The position numbers and the translations under genes were made by a program. A stretch of DNA of 64,000 nt from Brachycybe producta (taxonomy: Eukaryota > Arthropoda > Diplopoda > Playtdesmida > Andrognathidae): positions 10,083,008-10,147,007 of the forward strand of contig JAUPFP010000003.1 of assembly GCA_036925085.1 (NCBI GenBank). Direction: 5' to 3'. Of the stretch, positions 46,628 through 57,187 are shown piece by piece. Each line of letters opens with the position of its first letter. Position 1 is the first letter of the stretch. The notes under the pieces were generated by a model. The model worked only from the letters and a program-made list of their open reading frames with translations. It had not been told where the DNA came from and made no database searches.

Positions 46628-47926
46628 TTATTCATCTGAAGATAGTGAAGAATTCTGATCTACAGCTTCTTTGGAAATGTTATATTCGCTCTTATTGTTG
46701 AAAGCCGGCATTATATTTTGAGATGATGCCTCTGTTACCAGTTTCACACACCTTTCTACTGCCTGTGTGTGGCAAGGAAATTTCTTCACTTGTGGAAGTT
46801 CTCCTTCAGTCACCATAAGTTTCAAATCTTCATCAGAAATTCTGGCTGTTATTGGTGGTTCAGTTAATTTACATGTTTGCCAATCAATCATGTCTATGTA
46901 GTCTTCTGCACCAAAATTCATTACAGGTATCTTAAAATGTCGTATTCCTGGAGTTGGCTTCCTCTCTCTTGCCTTCATTATGCGACACAATCCGAGTTTT
47001 CTCACATGTGGTCGTGGATCAGAAATCATTGACAGGAGGATATTTTCTGGGTGTCCAAAATAACCATTCCTAGTGATAACTGGATCAATAATTGCCTTTA
47101 ATTTGTTGCTGAGATATCTAGACAAATTTATTGTCTTCCATAAGTTCGGAGCACCTACTGTGCAATATGGTTAGCAGCGCATAGTAAACCACATTTTACT
47201 GTAGACCTTCATAATATATTCAACAATGATTCGCAAGTTATCTGAAGGCTCATGACATCCAATGTAGTATCGCAATATTCTATTTGCAGTAGTTAACTAC
47301 CTGGCATGAGATAATTTTTCTGGATTCATTTTGGCCAATTTTGAAGGGCAGTTACCACTTGATACAGCATTACAAATATCCAGTAAATACTTTTGGTCTG
47401 CACTTAAGGATATTGACTCATCAATTGCAGGCAATTCCACTACCACTGGAATAAACTCTACAACTTCAAAATGTTATGCAGATTTAATTTGTTTACCAAT
47501 AGGACCAGTAAAACCACGAGGTCCTGAAGTAGGTCCATCCAATTTTTGTATGAAATGTCATAGCGAGAGTTCATTTGCGTGTAACTGGCATACCATCCAT
47601 TGAACTGACCTTCCTATGGTCTGTTAGAGAAGAGCAATCACACCATTATTGACTCCTGTGTTAACATTGGTTCCATCGCACCCAATAGCTACTAGTTCTG
47701 AAGTTGATATGTTGTTCTGGTTCAAGAAATCAATCACACTGGACTTTATACTTAAAGCTTGCCCTGATACTGGACAGACGTGCCCCAAGTACTTTACTCC
47801 TGGTTCACTTAACAAAACCACATGTTCTTCTATCACAGTACTTCTCGTATTTTTTCCCTTTTTATTATCTATTACCATTGTTGTGTCCTTCCGACTATCA
47901 AAATACAACCCTTGAAACACTGGCAC
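46628..47926 (-). pseudogene. Repetitive transposon-like gene, 433 codons, in-frame stops only
   Basis: On the minus strand a single reading frame can be followed from 47926 to the TAA near 46628. It reads LVAIGCDGTNVNTGVNNGVI, then a VCQLHANELSL segment, LSADQKYLLDICNAVSSG, PSDNLRIIVEYIMKVYSKMW, RYLSNKLKAIIDPVITRNGY and FPCHTQAVERCVKLVTEASS. At least four stop codons interrupt it, including a TAG at the HAR-LTTANR junction where related proteins have Trp, but the overall frame is kept. Similar multicopy proteins occur in hydra and arthropods; the function is unknown and a transposon origin is likely. Confidence 0.72.
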
Positions 47927-48680
47927 TTCTTTTCTTTATTTCTGCCTTAAACTAGACCGAGCTTTTTTTCTTTCTCTATGTATTTTATTTTTATTGATTA
48001 CAATTGACTTATTGTCCTTTGTAATTAATTTGAAATCTTCCAAAACTGCACTTTTAAATGTTTTTTGAAAAAGGGTCGAAAATGGCTAACTAAATCAATC
48101 GAATGTCCCCAAAATTCAGGCCCCTAGCGGCAACTGAAGACATTAACTTAGACTATTGTTTTTTATATAAACACACGGTATGGTATGAGGTCACTTTTCT
48201 GAGGTATTGCTAGTTTGAATTTTTAAAATTAATATTTTTAAGCATTATTGAATAACAGTCTAAAACGGCTAAATCAACTGAATTTCCTTAATTTTCAGAC
48301 CCCTAGCGGTAACTGAAGACATTGACCTAGACCAATGAAATTTTATATACAAACTATGTAGCCCATAAGGCAACTTTTCCGCTCTATTGGAAATTCAAAT
48401 TAAAAAAAAGAAAAAATTCAATTTTTTTCAATCCACCCTAGACACCCTACCGTGGATAATGTCCACGGTAGCCAACATTGGCATGCAGTTGGATAAGTGT
48501 CACTTCTGTCTGTTGGCCTAACATTGGTTAAAAGTTGGTTCCAATGTCATTAGTCATTATTTTTAAGAGTATTAATTAAAAACTAAAAAATTAAAAATAA
48601 GAATCTTAATTGTCCAAGCTGCCCTTATACATACCAAGCCAGTGACACACTTTTCAACACTTTAAATGCTAATTAGTATT
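47927..48680. repeat. Diverged 183-bp tandem duplication
   Basis: Units of about 183 bp at 48065-48247 and 48248-48425 share AAATCAAYYGAAT, CCCCTAGCGGYAACTGAAGACA and TTAGACYA-type blocks. No ORF. A GCCAACATTGGCATGC word near 48472 foreshadows the repeats at 49145-49380. Confidence 0.65.
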
Positions 48681-48689
48681 TACCAGACC

Positions 48690-48775
48690 CAGCAGGGATT
48701 CTATCTTGTGTCCTCTATGCCCACGAAAGTACAGATTCAGTCACTTACCCACTAGGCTACAATGACATCTTATTT
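48690..48775 (-). repeat. tRNA-derived SINE head, minus strand
   Basis: On the minus strand TAGCCTAGTGGGTAAGTG matches a Pol III A box. About 50 nt later AGATAGAATCCCTGCTGGG resembles a B box and T-arm. No 3' CCA and poor stems, so SINE or tRNA pseudogene rather than a working tRNA. Confidence 0.55.
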
Positions 48776-49038
48776 GGAGGTTGTTAAATTAGGCTTTATA
48801 AAAACTTACGAACTGTCCCTTTCTTTGTTAGAAATAGAAATTCCGTTCCATTTTAGAAAATTATCAATTATTTATTGATATATTAGTATTAATATAATAT
48901 TAGCATATCAATAACTAAATAAAAATAAAATTAACGAATTAAAAATAAAATAAAAGGTCAACTATATGTTGCACCGTTCCCATCCAAGAACCCCATGATA
49001 TTAAATTGGAAAGGTTGGAAAGTGTAGAGGGTGAGATT

Positions 49039-49121
49039 AATTCATTTTTATTTCTAATAAATTCATTTTTATTTCTAATAAATTCATTTCTATTTTTAAT
49101 TAATTCATTTTTATTTCTAAG
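49039..49121. repeat. 21-bp minisatellite, about 4 units
   Basis: AATTCATTTTTATTTCTAAT repeats about four times with one diverged unit. On the minus strand it reads as repeated NKNEFIR, a shadow ORF. Confidence 0.85.
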
Positions 49122-49139
49122 GAGGTTGGCCAACAGTAT

Positions 49140-49385
49140 GCTTTACAACACCATGCCAACGTTGGAAATACATCATTAGCTCAACGTTGGAAAAACAGCA
49201 TTGGCCCAATGTTGAAACAACCGTGGTTGGCCAATGGTATGCTTTCCGACGTCGGGCCAACGTTGGCAATCATACCGTTGGTCAACCACAGTTGGTTCGA
49301 CATTGGGCCAACATTGATTGCCGATGCCGACCAATTGCCAATGCAACCATACGTTGGGCCAATGTTGGGTATACGAAATGTGCTA
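49140..49385. repeat. CCAACGTTGG-rich palindromic cluster
   Basis: GGCCAACGTTGG and close variants (CCAACATTG, CCAATGTTGG, ACCGTTGGTC) occur about twelve times in both orientations in 240 bp, each a short palindrome. Related words at 48470-48540. Overlapping ORFs on both strands are repeat translations. Confidence 0.7.
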
Positions 49386-50807
49386 CTTGGGATATGAGTC
49401 AAGCACCTCCCAGGCTAGTGTTCCGAGAGGATCATGACTCACTGGGTGTTACAAGTAATAACTGTTGGAAGCATTTGTCACTTATCTATTCCATCTTGGA
49501 ATTACTGTCAAAGCTGTATTTAACTTTGTCAAAGTTTTACCAAATTAAAAAAAAAATCTTTTGAAAGTAACAATTTTTTTAAATAGTATTTTGTAGTAAT
49601 TAAAATACTAAAATACTATAAATAAAAAGTAATTTAAAAATACAAACACATTATTTAATAGATGTATTTTAATTACAAATACTAAATACAAAAGAAATAT
49701 TTTAAATGTATTTTAAATACATGTATTTAAAATACTCCCCAAAAATGCTGATTACATTAAAAAAAAATCAAGCAGCTATAGCAATGTTGCGATATATGGC
49801 CAACTTGCGACACGGCGCCCCTATCGGAAGCATTTGTCATTAACTTTATTTTTAACATTACAGAATAGGAAAGAGCAGCAAGTGCAACGATCTATAAAGA
49901 ATAGATTGGCAGTTAAGACGCCATCTTTGAGGCGAATTGAACACTACGGCGGCCATGACAGTAAAAGGCAAAAAGCTCTTAATTGCCTATGGGCTGCTCA
50001 TAACAAACTCATATATTCTTATTTTTTTTCAGAAAAGGAACTGCACATGTATTTGTTCATTATTTATGTAACCTACTAGTAAAATTATACTGAATACAAT
50101 ACAATAAAATTTAATTATTTATTTCACACAATTACCAAAATACACATATTTAACACGAATAATAAAATACGTACATAAACGTGATTTATTCAATCGCCTT
50201 TGAAAATAATTAATTTGGTTAGCTGTTGGTTAGCTGTTGCTGTTACAGTCATTCGCTTTTTTACTTTTGGCAGGTAGTACCCCACCTACCCTTGATTACC
50301 CTCACCTGCCCAAAAGTATCGCGACCTGCCCAGAAATAACGAAATTCTGCCCTATATAAAAAATTTCAAAATGTTTTTAAAATTCTGGAAATGTTTTTTC
50401 CTGGGCAGGTAACAGTTAAGTTTAGTAGGTAGTACCCCCACCTACCCTCGATTACCCTCACCTGCCCAAAAATATCGCGACCTGCCCAGAAATAACGAAA
50501 TTCTGTCTTTTCTGCCTGTCCTGCCTTTTAGTATGACCCCTAATCTATTCGACTGCTGATCACTAGAGCTCGGATGTTGATGAACTAAAAAATGGAAAAA
50601 ATGACCATATAAAATGCCCTTTAAAAAGTTAAAAATGACCTTAAAAATTGGGAAAATGACCTTACATTCACTCAATACCTATTCAGAATTGCACTGAACA
50701 ACTAAGTGCATTCTGAGGTACTTTGGTTTCACACAATTTGCAAAACAAAATAGTTCCATCTGTGGAAAATATATTTTCACCAAACTCAGCAACAAGTTGT
50801 CGTAAAG

Positions 50808-51492
50808 GGTAGTACACACTGGGATCCTTTGTTGCGATACATTGTTACGGGGCTGAATTGCGGCTGAATCTCGTCTGTTGTGATTCTGTCCCACAACAAT
50901 GTTGAAATGTTGCGGGACTGAATCTCAGCAGCTCAGATTCATGTTTTTTGAGCCCCATCGAAATGGGAAACATTTCAACATTGTTGCGGGACATTTCATG
51001 GTGTGGATGTCTTTAGAAACATAAACAGCCTCAAATGGCTCACTTTGCTTTTAATTATTAAAGACATCTTTAATAATTAAAAGCAAACTGAGCTTTTTGA
51101 CTTATAGACTATAGTACCAGACTTAAAAAAAGATGTGGACCACTGAAAATACTGTTAAACTAATTTTGCATAAATTGTGTAACTGTGTTTCAGGTTGTCC
51201 AAAAGGCTTAAACCGAATGTGCTCTCAGCTGAGAAGAGCTTGTGTGCCCACCACCATTTCTGCTTTATTTGCCCCTCTATAAATCATCGTGTAGGCCCAT
51301 ATTGCAAGGGCCACTTCTGCTGGTGATATTTACATGGTGAAAGCAAGCAGGAGGAAGAAACACTGAGTGTAGGTGTGGACACGGAACAATGTTGCATGTC
51401 TGAATCGCGTCAGTTGAGATTCTGCCCCGCAACATTGAATCGGAGCAGTCCCGCAACAATGTATCGCAACAAAGAATCCGGTGTGTACTAGG
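50808..51492. mobile_element. MITE with TAGTACACAC termini
   Basis: The left end GTAGTACACACTGGGATCCT TTGTTGCGATACATTGT and the right end ACAATGTATCGCAACAAAGAATCCGGTGTGTACTA are inverted repeats of about 45 bp. The interior holds repeated CCCGCAACA/TGTTGCGGG words and a near-perfect hairpin at 51038-51093. Confidence 0.72.
51038..51093. repeat. 27-bp inverted repeat, one mismatch
   Basis: GCTCACTTTGCTTTTAATTA (51038 on) pairs with TAATTAAAAGCAAACTGAGC (to 51093); the centre is CA. Confidence 0.8.
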
Positions 51493-51638
51493 CTTAAGTG
51501 TCCTGCTGTAGATAGTTTTGATTTCGGCATTTTATCAAGGTTAAAGAGAATTGCAAGCAAATGCATATAAAAATGTTCCCAAAAGCTAAGAATGTAATTA
51601 AAATCAGTTCAATACTGTCTCACACCTTTTTACCATAT

Positions 51639-51709
51639 ATGGAAGATGTTCTTTGTACTTTGACTGTGACCATTATGGTCACAGTCAAAGTACAAAGAAC
51701 ATCTTCCAT
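51639..51709. repeat. Perfect 35-bp inverted repeat with 1-nt loop
   Basis: ATGGAAGATGTTCTTTGTAC (start of the left arm, 51639-51673) is answered without mismatch by 51675-51709, ending GTACAAAGAACATCTTCCAT. A single T separates the arms. Confidence 0.92.
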
Positions 51710-52205
51710 CTATTTCACCTAAAAGAAACTAGTTTTATAATATTGTTCAATGGAGTTATTCATCCATTTTAACCCTATCTAAATGTTTTGAAATGTCTGA
51801 TATTTAATGGAGAGGAGGATAAAACCTAAAATTTAAAAAATGCCCTAATAATAGAAAAAATGCAAAAAATGTCTAAAAACCCAAAAAATGCAAAAAAATG
51901 CAAAATTAAAATTACATTTTTGGAATCTGTATGAAAAGAATCATATTTGTGTGTTATTTAGCATCGTGTCAGACCTTTCAGAAAAAAGATGAAATGTCGT
52001 CAACATCCTAGCCCTACTGATCACTGTTCTTTCTGCCTATAACTGTCATGGCGGTGCGTAGCTGCAGTAGCCCTGGGGGCGCTGATGTCTATGAAATTGC
52101 CAATCTATTCTTTATAGATCGTTGAGCAAGTGCCAGCAACCTTCTCCTTCTACTGACCATGTTGAAGAAAATGAAACAAACAGGCATGTAAAGACAGGGA
52201 GATAC

Positions 52206-52350
52206 AGTCGTTTGCCCCATCCTTTTATGAGCGTCACACCAAATATCAACCAATTGGAAATTATAAAGGGCAGGGTTGTCAGACCATATAACAAAATAAT
52301 TAGAAGTTGCGGGTCCTCATAAAGGGGTGGGGCAAACGACTGAATCTTAC
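52206..52350. mobile_element. MITE with TIR CAGTCGTTTGCCCCA
   Basis: CAGTCGTTTGCCCCATCCTT (52206 on) and GGGTGGGGCAAACGACTG (to about 52344) are inverted repeats enclosing about 100 bp. The internal AATTAGAAGTTGCGGGT word is shared with the GGCTCCGCCC MITE family downstream, so they may be related. Confidence 0.7.
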
Positions 52351-52883
52351 TGTCGTTACGTGCCCTAATACCTTTCGGGGTGGGTGGGGCGTAGAATCAT
52401 TCCTGTCTTTAGTTGTATATGCAGTGGCGCAACAACAAGGAGGATGGGGTAAAGTTAGTCTCTGGGCTCCAACAAACAGGGGCGCCAAACGTTTAGAAAT
52501 TAAAATTTAAAAAAAGACAAATTTTGAAAGTCGACTTTTTTGCGACTATTTTCCTAATTGCACATTTATTTAATTTAGTAGTTTTCATGTATTGTACAAA
52601 TTACACCAGTAAACCCGTCGTGCAATTTGTAAAATTTACAAAAACTTGTACACTGCTATAAGCAATGCCTTCTAAAGAGATAGTAGTTTTTGATTTCAAG
52701 CTAACAATATACAAGCTACTGAAATTTGTATGATTAGCCTGCAGGGAGGTAAGGGGCGTTCACAGAATAAGGAGATATACTTCTCCTTATTCTGTGGTAA
52801 CGTAGTCTCCGGGCACAAAATTCCTAGTTGCGGCACTGTGTAAACGTAGTATCATTCCTGTCTTTACTTGCCTGTCATGAGAA

Positions 52884-53081
52884 AGGCAATTAGAAAACGG
52901 AATGAACAAAAGTCGGCTCCGCCCTTTTTATGACGAATGACAACTTCTAATTAGTTGGTCATGTAGTCTGACGTCACATGCTCCATTTCAACGTCGAACG
53001 ACAAAACAAACCAATTAGAAGTTGCCTTTTGTCATAAAAAGGGCGGAGCCAACTTCTGTTCATCCCGTTTTCTAATTGCCT
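52884..53081. mobile_element. GGCTCCGCCC MITE copy 1 with a CRE site
   Basis: An almost complete hairpin of 198 bp. Arms of about 70 bp start AGGCAATTAGAAAACGG and include GGCTCCGCCCTTTTTATGAC. A full TGACGTCA (52969-52976) sits in the central region. Confidence 0.85.
52969..52976. promoter_or_regulatory. CRE/ATF palindrome TGACGTCA in MITE copy 1
   Basis: An exact consensus CREB/ATF site, about 470 bp upstream of the ATG at 53447. Whether it is bound is not shown by sequence. Confidence 0.5.
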
Positions 53082-53174
53082 GCGTAGTGAGGCAGGCGTT
53101 TACGGTAAAGAGGCTATGACCATACTGTTCGTGATTGACAGTTCACTCATATACGTCGTCTCCCTTGTTTAAAA

Positions 53175-53350
53175 AGGCAACTTGGCTCTGCCCTTTTTAT
53201 GACGAACGCAACTTCTAATTGGTTGGTTATGTATTCTGACGTCACATGCTCCGTTCTACGGTGAACCACACAACAAACCAATTAGAAGTTGCCGGTCGTC
53301 ATAAAAAGGACGGAGCCAACTGAAGTTCGTCCCGATTTCTAATTGTCTTT
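53175..53350. mobile_element. GGCTCCGCCC MITE copy 2 with a CRE site, promoter-proximal
   Basis: Second copy with a truncated left end (GGCAACTTGGCTCTGCCC). It has TGACGTCA at 53237-53244 and ends at TCGTCCCGATTTCTAATTG. It finishes about 97 bp before the start codon at 53447 and therefore lies in the probable promoter/5'UTR. Confidence 0.85.
53237..53244. promoter_or_regulatory. CRE/ATF palindrome TGACGTCA in MITE copy 2
   Basis: An exact consensus site 203 bp upstream of the ATG, within the promoter-proximal MITE. The third family copy (57840-58040) has TGATATCA instead. Confidence 0.55.
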
Positions 53351-53446
53351 CTTGTACAAAATCCCATAGGAATTTCTAGCCGCTTGATAGTGGTCGTCGG
53401 CGGCGGCGTTACTTTAGTTGGTTTCGTGACAAACGATTCGGACAAG

Positions 53447-53605
53447 ATGGCGGACTCGAGTGTTTGTTTGGATAAAGAAGATGATGAAGGAGGAGAAGAA
53501 CAACACAAGGAAAAGGAAAAGGAAAAGGACAACGAAGACGACGAAAAGAACACAAGAATTAAATGTTCACTTGAAAACGAACAATCACAAATGGAATCGA
53601 ACAAG
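53447..53605 (+). CDS. First coding exon, possible ZNF292/RLF-like gene
   Basis: ATG in the context CAAGATGGCGG, a YY1-type motif over the start codon as in many animal housekeeping promoters. It encodes 53 residues: MADSSVCLDKEDDEGGEE, a KEKEKEKD-rich charged stretch, then EQSQMESNK. The donor AACAAG|GTAAGT after 53605 is a near-perfect consensus, phase 0. The upstream flank is GC-richer than the rest, as expected for a promoter. The next in-phase exons are at 58514 (possible) and 60665 (good). Confidence 0.75.
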
Positions 53606-54690
53606 GTAAGTTTCTGTTTTATTTAGCTTTTTAAATGGCGTTAGTGTTTGAAGTCTTTTTTCTTCATCATCTCGTTTGTCATTGAATTGAATTTCGATGG
53701 GGGAAGGGATGGATGCATTGAGGGATGGAGGGAAATTCCGATTCCGATTTTTTTTCTTCTTCCGTTTAAACCGTTTTCTTTAAATAGGCGGCGTCATTCG
53801 ATTCGCTCACGAAGTAACCGAAGTGTTAATTTCACGCTCGTTTTTCAGTTGAAATGAACCAATTTTATTGTAAAGTGTTTTAATGAACATGTCTTCCATA
53901 TTATTATATGTTGTAGTTTTGTTTGTTGTTTTCGGTATAATCGAGTTGGGGGTGGGGGTGGTGGTTCCCCGTCACCTGTACCCCTTCTGTCGCTCTTTAC
54001 CACTTTAAGTCCTTACTTTTTAAAGTTAAAAAAACCCCAATCTTTTATTCAAAATCAGTATTTTTATTTTTAGAATCTGTTCTTGCGGTTTTAATGAGTA
54101 TTTCTGTGGTTGAAAACCGCGTTTTGAACTGTTTAAAAGCTTCAAAACTGAAGATGATTGTTGCATTACTTAAAGGTTTTCATAGTTTTTGGTGAATCAA
54201 TTAAAAAATCAATGCGAATAAATTATAAAAAAATAACAGTGCGGTAAATTTCGAACCCAATGTGGCAATCCCCTTTTTTTTCAGCGGCCTCACATGTACC
54301 CTTTATTTACATTCCAAAACGTAACTTTGTTTTCTATTGGTTGTTGACGATTCACGTGATGTGAATTGCGCCTATTATAGGTTGATATCAACTAGGCGGG
54401 ACAGTTTCACGCGGTACCGACTTGATATTTTCTCGAAATACAGTACCGAATATGTCATTGATCGGAGTATTTCCTAGAAATTCTGGGTTGTATTTGTAAT
54501 GATTGAGGAGCCTTCATAAATTCACGGACTCAAATTTTTCAGGAAGCGCAAAAGACCGAGTCCTTCCACATGTAAACAGACAGATTGAAAACTTGAATTT
54601 CGAGTTGCTGTAAAAGAAGTTTGGTGAAAATAGTCACTTAATTGAGTTGTGGGTATTCTTTCGGATAGTAGCCACGTATAGACGGTAATC

Positions 54691-55084
54691 TAAAGCCTCG
54701 TTTTCACGGCGATAGTTCTTTCGTGAGAGTAGCTGTCATGAAAGTTGCGATAGTTCACTCTCACGATAGCAACTGTCTACATGTCTTGAAGTAACGTGAC
54801 AGTTCCGTTGTGACAGTGTGACGTCTACTTCATAGATATCATTGAGTCAACAGCAGTGTTGCCTCTCTCCCTCCAGAAGCCAAATTTCCCTACAAGCTGT
54901 CACAACAACTATTACTATCGCGACAGTATTATCAACTATCTAGTCAAACGTGATAGTGCTATCGCGACTCTGCGATAGTGAGTATTAGTGACTATCGATG
55001 TGGGTTTCACGATGTTAGTTCTCGCAATAGTTGCTCTCATGATAGTAACTATCGTGACAACTATCATCGTGAAAACGGGGCTTA
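54691..55084. mobile_element. MITE family M1, copy 1
   Basis: TIR of about 26 bp: AAGCCTCGTTTTCACGGCGA at the left, TATCATCGTGAAAACGGGGC at the right. The interior is built from short inverted words such as CTATCGTGA and GTCATGA. 394 bp, no ORF. Confidence 0.82.
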
Positions 55085-55124
55085 AGGCAGGGGAGGTGTG
55101 TTTATATAGACAGGTTAGAAGGAT

Positions 55125-55430
55125 GAACGGGGTGAACATTTGGGGTAACTTTAAAACCCAAAACGCGGAATGCTTATAGAATTGAACGAACACTACTTTT
55201 TTTATTGGTTGTTATTTGGTGCGATTATGTCAAATTGATTTTGTTGCAGGGGGTCTGGGGAGGCGCAGCCCACCAGAATTTAAGAAATGAATTCGATTTA
55301 AAACTGATTTGTGTGTTCTGCACCCATGTTAATAGTATTCATCGCGAAGGTTTTTGTGTTCATCCATTTCTATTTGCATTCTGTTTCAGGTTTTTAGGAT
55401 TACCAATGATGTTCATCCTTTTATCGTGAC
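55125..55430. repeat. Dispersed repeat related to 4430-4680
   Basis: GGGTAACTTTAAAACCCAAAACGCGGAATG... TATAGAATTGAACGAACACTA parallels 4433-4485. The GTTGCAGGGGGTCTGGGG block parallels one at about 43283. Non-coding. Confidence 0.6.
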
Positions 55431-55439
55431 CCTATAAGC

Positions 55440-55658
55440 AGGCTTGCCACCTGTGGAGGACAGTCCCCTCCATTCGGAAGAAATGTTCTCCAGCCAGGAC
55501 CGTCTTCCACAATCGTATTTAAGTTTTTATAAAATTTATTGTGTGGAGGACCTTTTTGCCTTCGTGGAGACTGTGAAGTACGGTCCTGGCCAGGGCCCAG
55601 AGGACATTTCTTCCGAATGGAGGACTGTCCTCCAGAAAGGAGGAAAAGTGACAAGCCT
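55440..55658. mobile_element. MITE family M2, copy 1
   Basis: AGGCTTGCCACCTGTGGAGG at the left and ACTTTTCC...GACAAGCCT at the right as TIR. Internal repeated GTGGAGGAC/GTCCTCCA words. A TTTATAAAATTTATTGTGTG centre is shared with copy 2. Confidence 0.78.
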
Positions 55659-55767
55659 ATACCTATAAGTCTTCAGTTTGGGGTTTTAGAGTTACCCCAA
55701 ATGTTCATCGGTTCATCCTTTTGATCCTTCCCCTATACGTCACCGAACCTACCGTCGTCTCGACAAT

Positions 55768-56175
55768 TTAGCCTCGTTTTCACGATGATATGTTTTACCA
55801 GTAGTTGCTGTCATGACAGCAACTATCCCGAGAACTATCACCGTGAAGACCACATGATAGTCACTATCACACTGTTGCGATAGCACTAGCAAACTATGTC
55901 GTTTGACTAGATAGTTGATAGTACTGTTGCAATAGTAATAGTTGTTGAGTGACCGCTTGTAGGGAAATATCCACTTTGTAGGGAAATTTGGCTTCTGTAG
56001 GGAGAGCCAACACTGTTGTTGACTCATATCTGTGAAGTACCCGTAACACTGTCATGACAGAACTATCACGTTACTTCAAGACGTGTAGACTGAACTATTG
56101 CTAGAGAGTTAACTATTGCAACTTTCATGACAGTTACTATCACGAAAGAACTATCGCCGTGAAAATGAGGCTTTA
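55768..56175. mobile_element. MITE family M1, copy 2 (opposite orientation)
   Basis: Reverse-oriented relative of 54691-55084: its GTTTGACTAGATAGTTGATA corresponds to TATCAACTATCTAGTCAAAC in copy 1. It has a small extra duplication of TTTGTAGGGAAA near 55960-55990. Confidence 0.82.
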
Positions 56176-56768
56176 ATGTTTCGTCGTCCAAGTTGTACTG
56201 AAATGAATAGATGTGACACGGTGCAGGTTGCTCGTTGACTTCAAAACATTATTTTCAAAAATGTCTAGCGTTCCGTGACGTTGGCGGTAAATGTGAGTGA
56301 TATCATGAATTACAGTGTAGAATGTTTTTACGTAATTGTGACCCCCCCCCCCCCCCGTATAATGTGAATCGACTTTAATCCTTTGACTACATAATCGTTA
56401 AGTATACGTCTCTCTAAGTTTGCTGTTTTTCTTTTGAGAGATGATGATGGGTTCTTCGTCCCAAAATTGGGCGAGGTGTGTTTTATGAAAGGCTGCACTG
56501 CCGTAAGTCAACTCTTAATGCCGGGGAATTATGAGAAACACAACAGCCATGCTCCAACCGGGACATTTACCCATCTCTGGTCTAGGCTAATTATCGTCAA
56601 ATTGAATTCGTCATTGCAGCTATGGACGGCCATGTCTTACTTCTGTTAGGGTTTCTGGTAAAAATTCCATCTAACAAGGCTCTGTTTTCTGAAGCTAGCT
56701 AGCGTTTGAAAAAGGCAAATCTTTGCTCAGTTTCTCACTGAAGTTCGTTCAGCATTAGGGTTACACTT

Positions 56769-56952
56769 AGGCTTGCCACCTTTCATCTTTTGTGGAGGAC
56801 AGTCCTCCATTGGAAATAAATGTCCTCCACGAAGGCAAACATGTCCTCCACACAATAAATTTTATAAAAACTTAAATATGTTTGTGGAGGACGGTCCTGA
56901 CCGGAGGACATTTCTTCTATATGGGGGACTGTCCTCTACAGGTGGCAAGCCT
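56769..56952. mobile_element. MITE family M2, copy 2
   Basis: AGGCTTGCCACCTTTCATCT...CAGGTGGCAAGCCT with GGAGGACAGTCCTCC words and the shared AAATTTTATAAAAACTTAAA centre in reverse orientation. Confidence 0.8.
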
Positions 56953-57064
56953 AGTTACATTGTCAGAATAATACCTGTACATGTATGAGCGTATTTACAT
57001 TTTGCTAATGTTGCTGTCTATCGCTGTACCTTTTGTATTTCGTGTATTAGAGTAACTCGATAAG

Positions 57065-57115
57065 AATTCCAAATTGATGAACAATATTCTAATATTGGTC
57101 TGACAAGTGGATACA
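57065..57115 (-). repeat. Short CR1-like LINE remnant
   Basis: TTCCAAATTGATGAACAATA and the following bases parallel the minus-strand LINE at about 29450-29500 (GGGGAACAATATTCTAAGAT). Only about 50 bp remain. Confidence 0.5.
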
Positions 57116-57187
57116 GGTACTCTGAGGTCATATCAGGTGGTCGTAATCTTTCAGGCGATGAAAGGCGGAGTACATGGGTATCAAGAC

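Larger units (their letters stand above)
49885..52124. mobile_element. Element of about 2.2 kb with long inverted termini
   Basis: A perfect 27-bp inverted pair (49885-49911 and 52098-52124, core CGATCTATAAAGAATAGAT) and a second inner pair (49950-49977 and 52032-52058, core GCCATGACAG) define arms of about 95 bp. The interior has no transposase ORF. It contains a tandem pair (50272 and 50427, AGGTAGTACCCC..., period about 155 bp) and a nested MITE at 50808-51492. Confidence 0.65.

Noticed and set aside
47331-47603. 90-codon + strand ORF with CMKCH
   Set aside because: Shadow of the minus-strand broken gene 46628-47926, whose frame continues through this stretch.
49187-49564. 125-codon ORF and opposite-strand ORFs
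   Set aside because: They translate the CCAACGTTGG palindrome cluster; similar Trp/Asn/Val/Gly-rich peptides arise on both strands.
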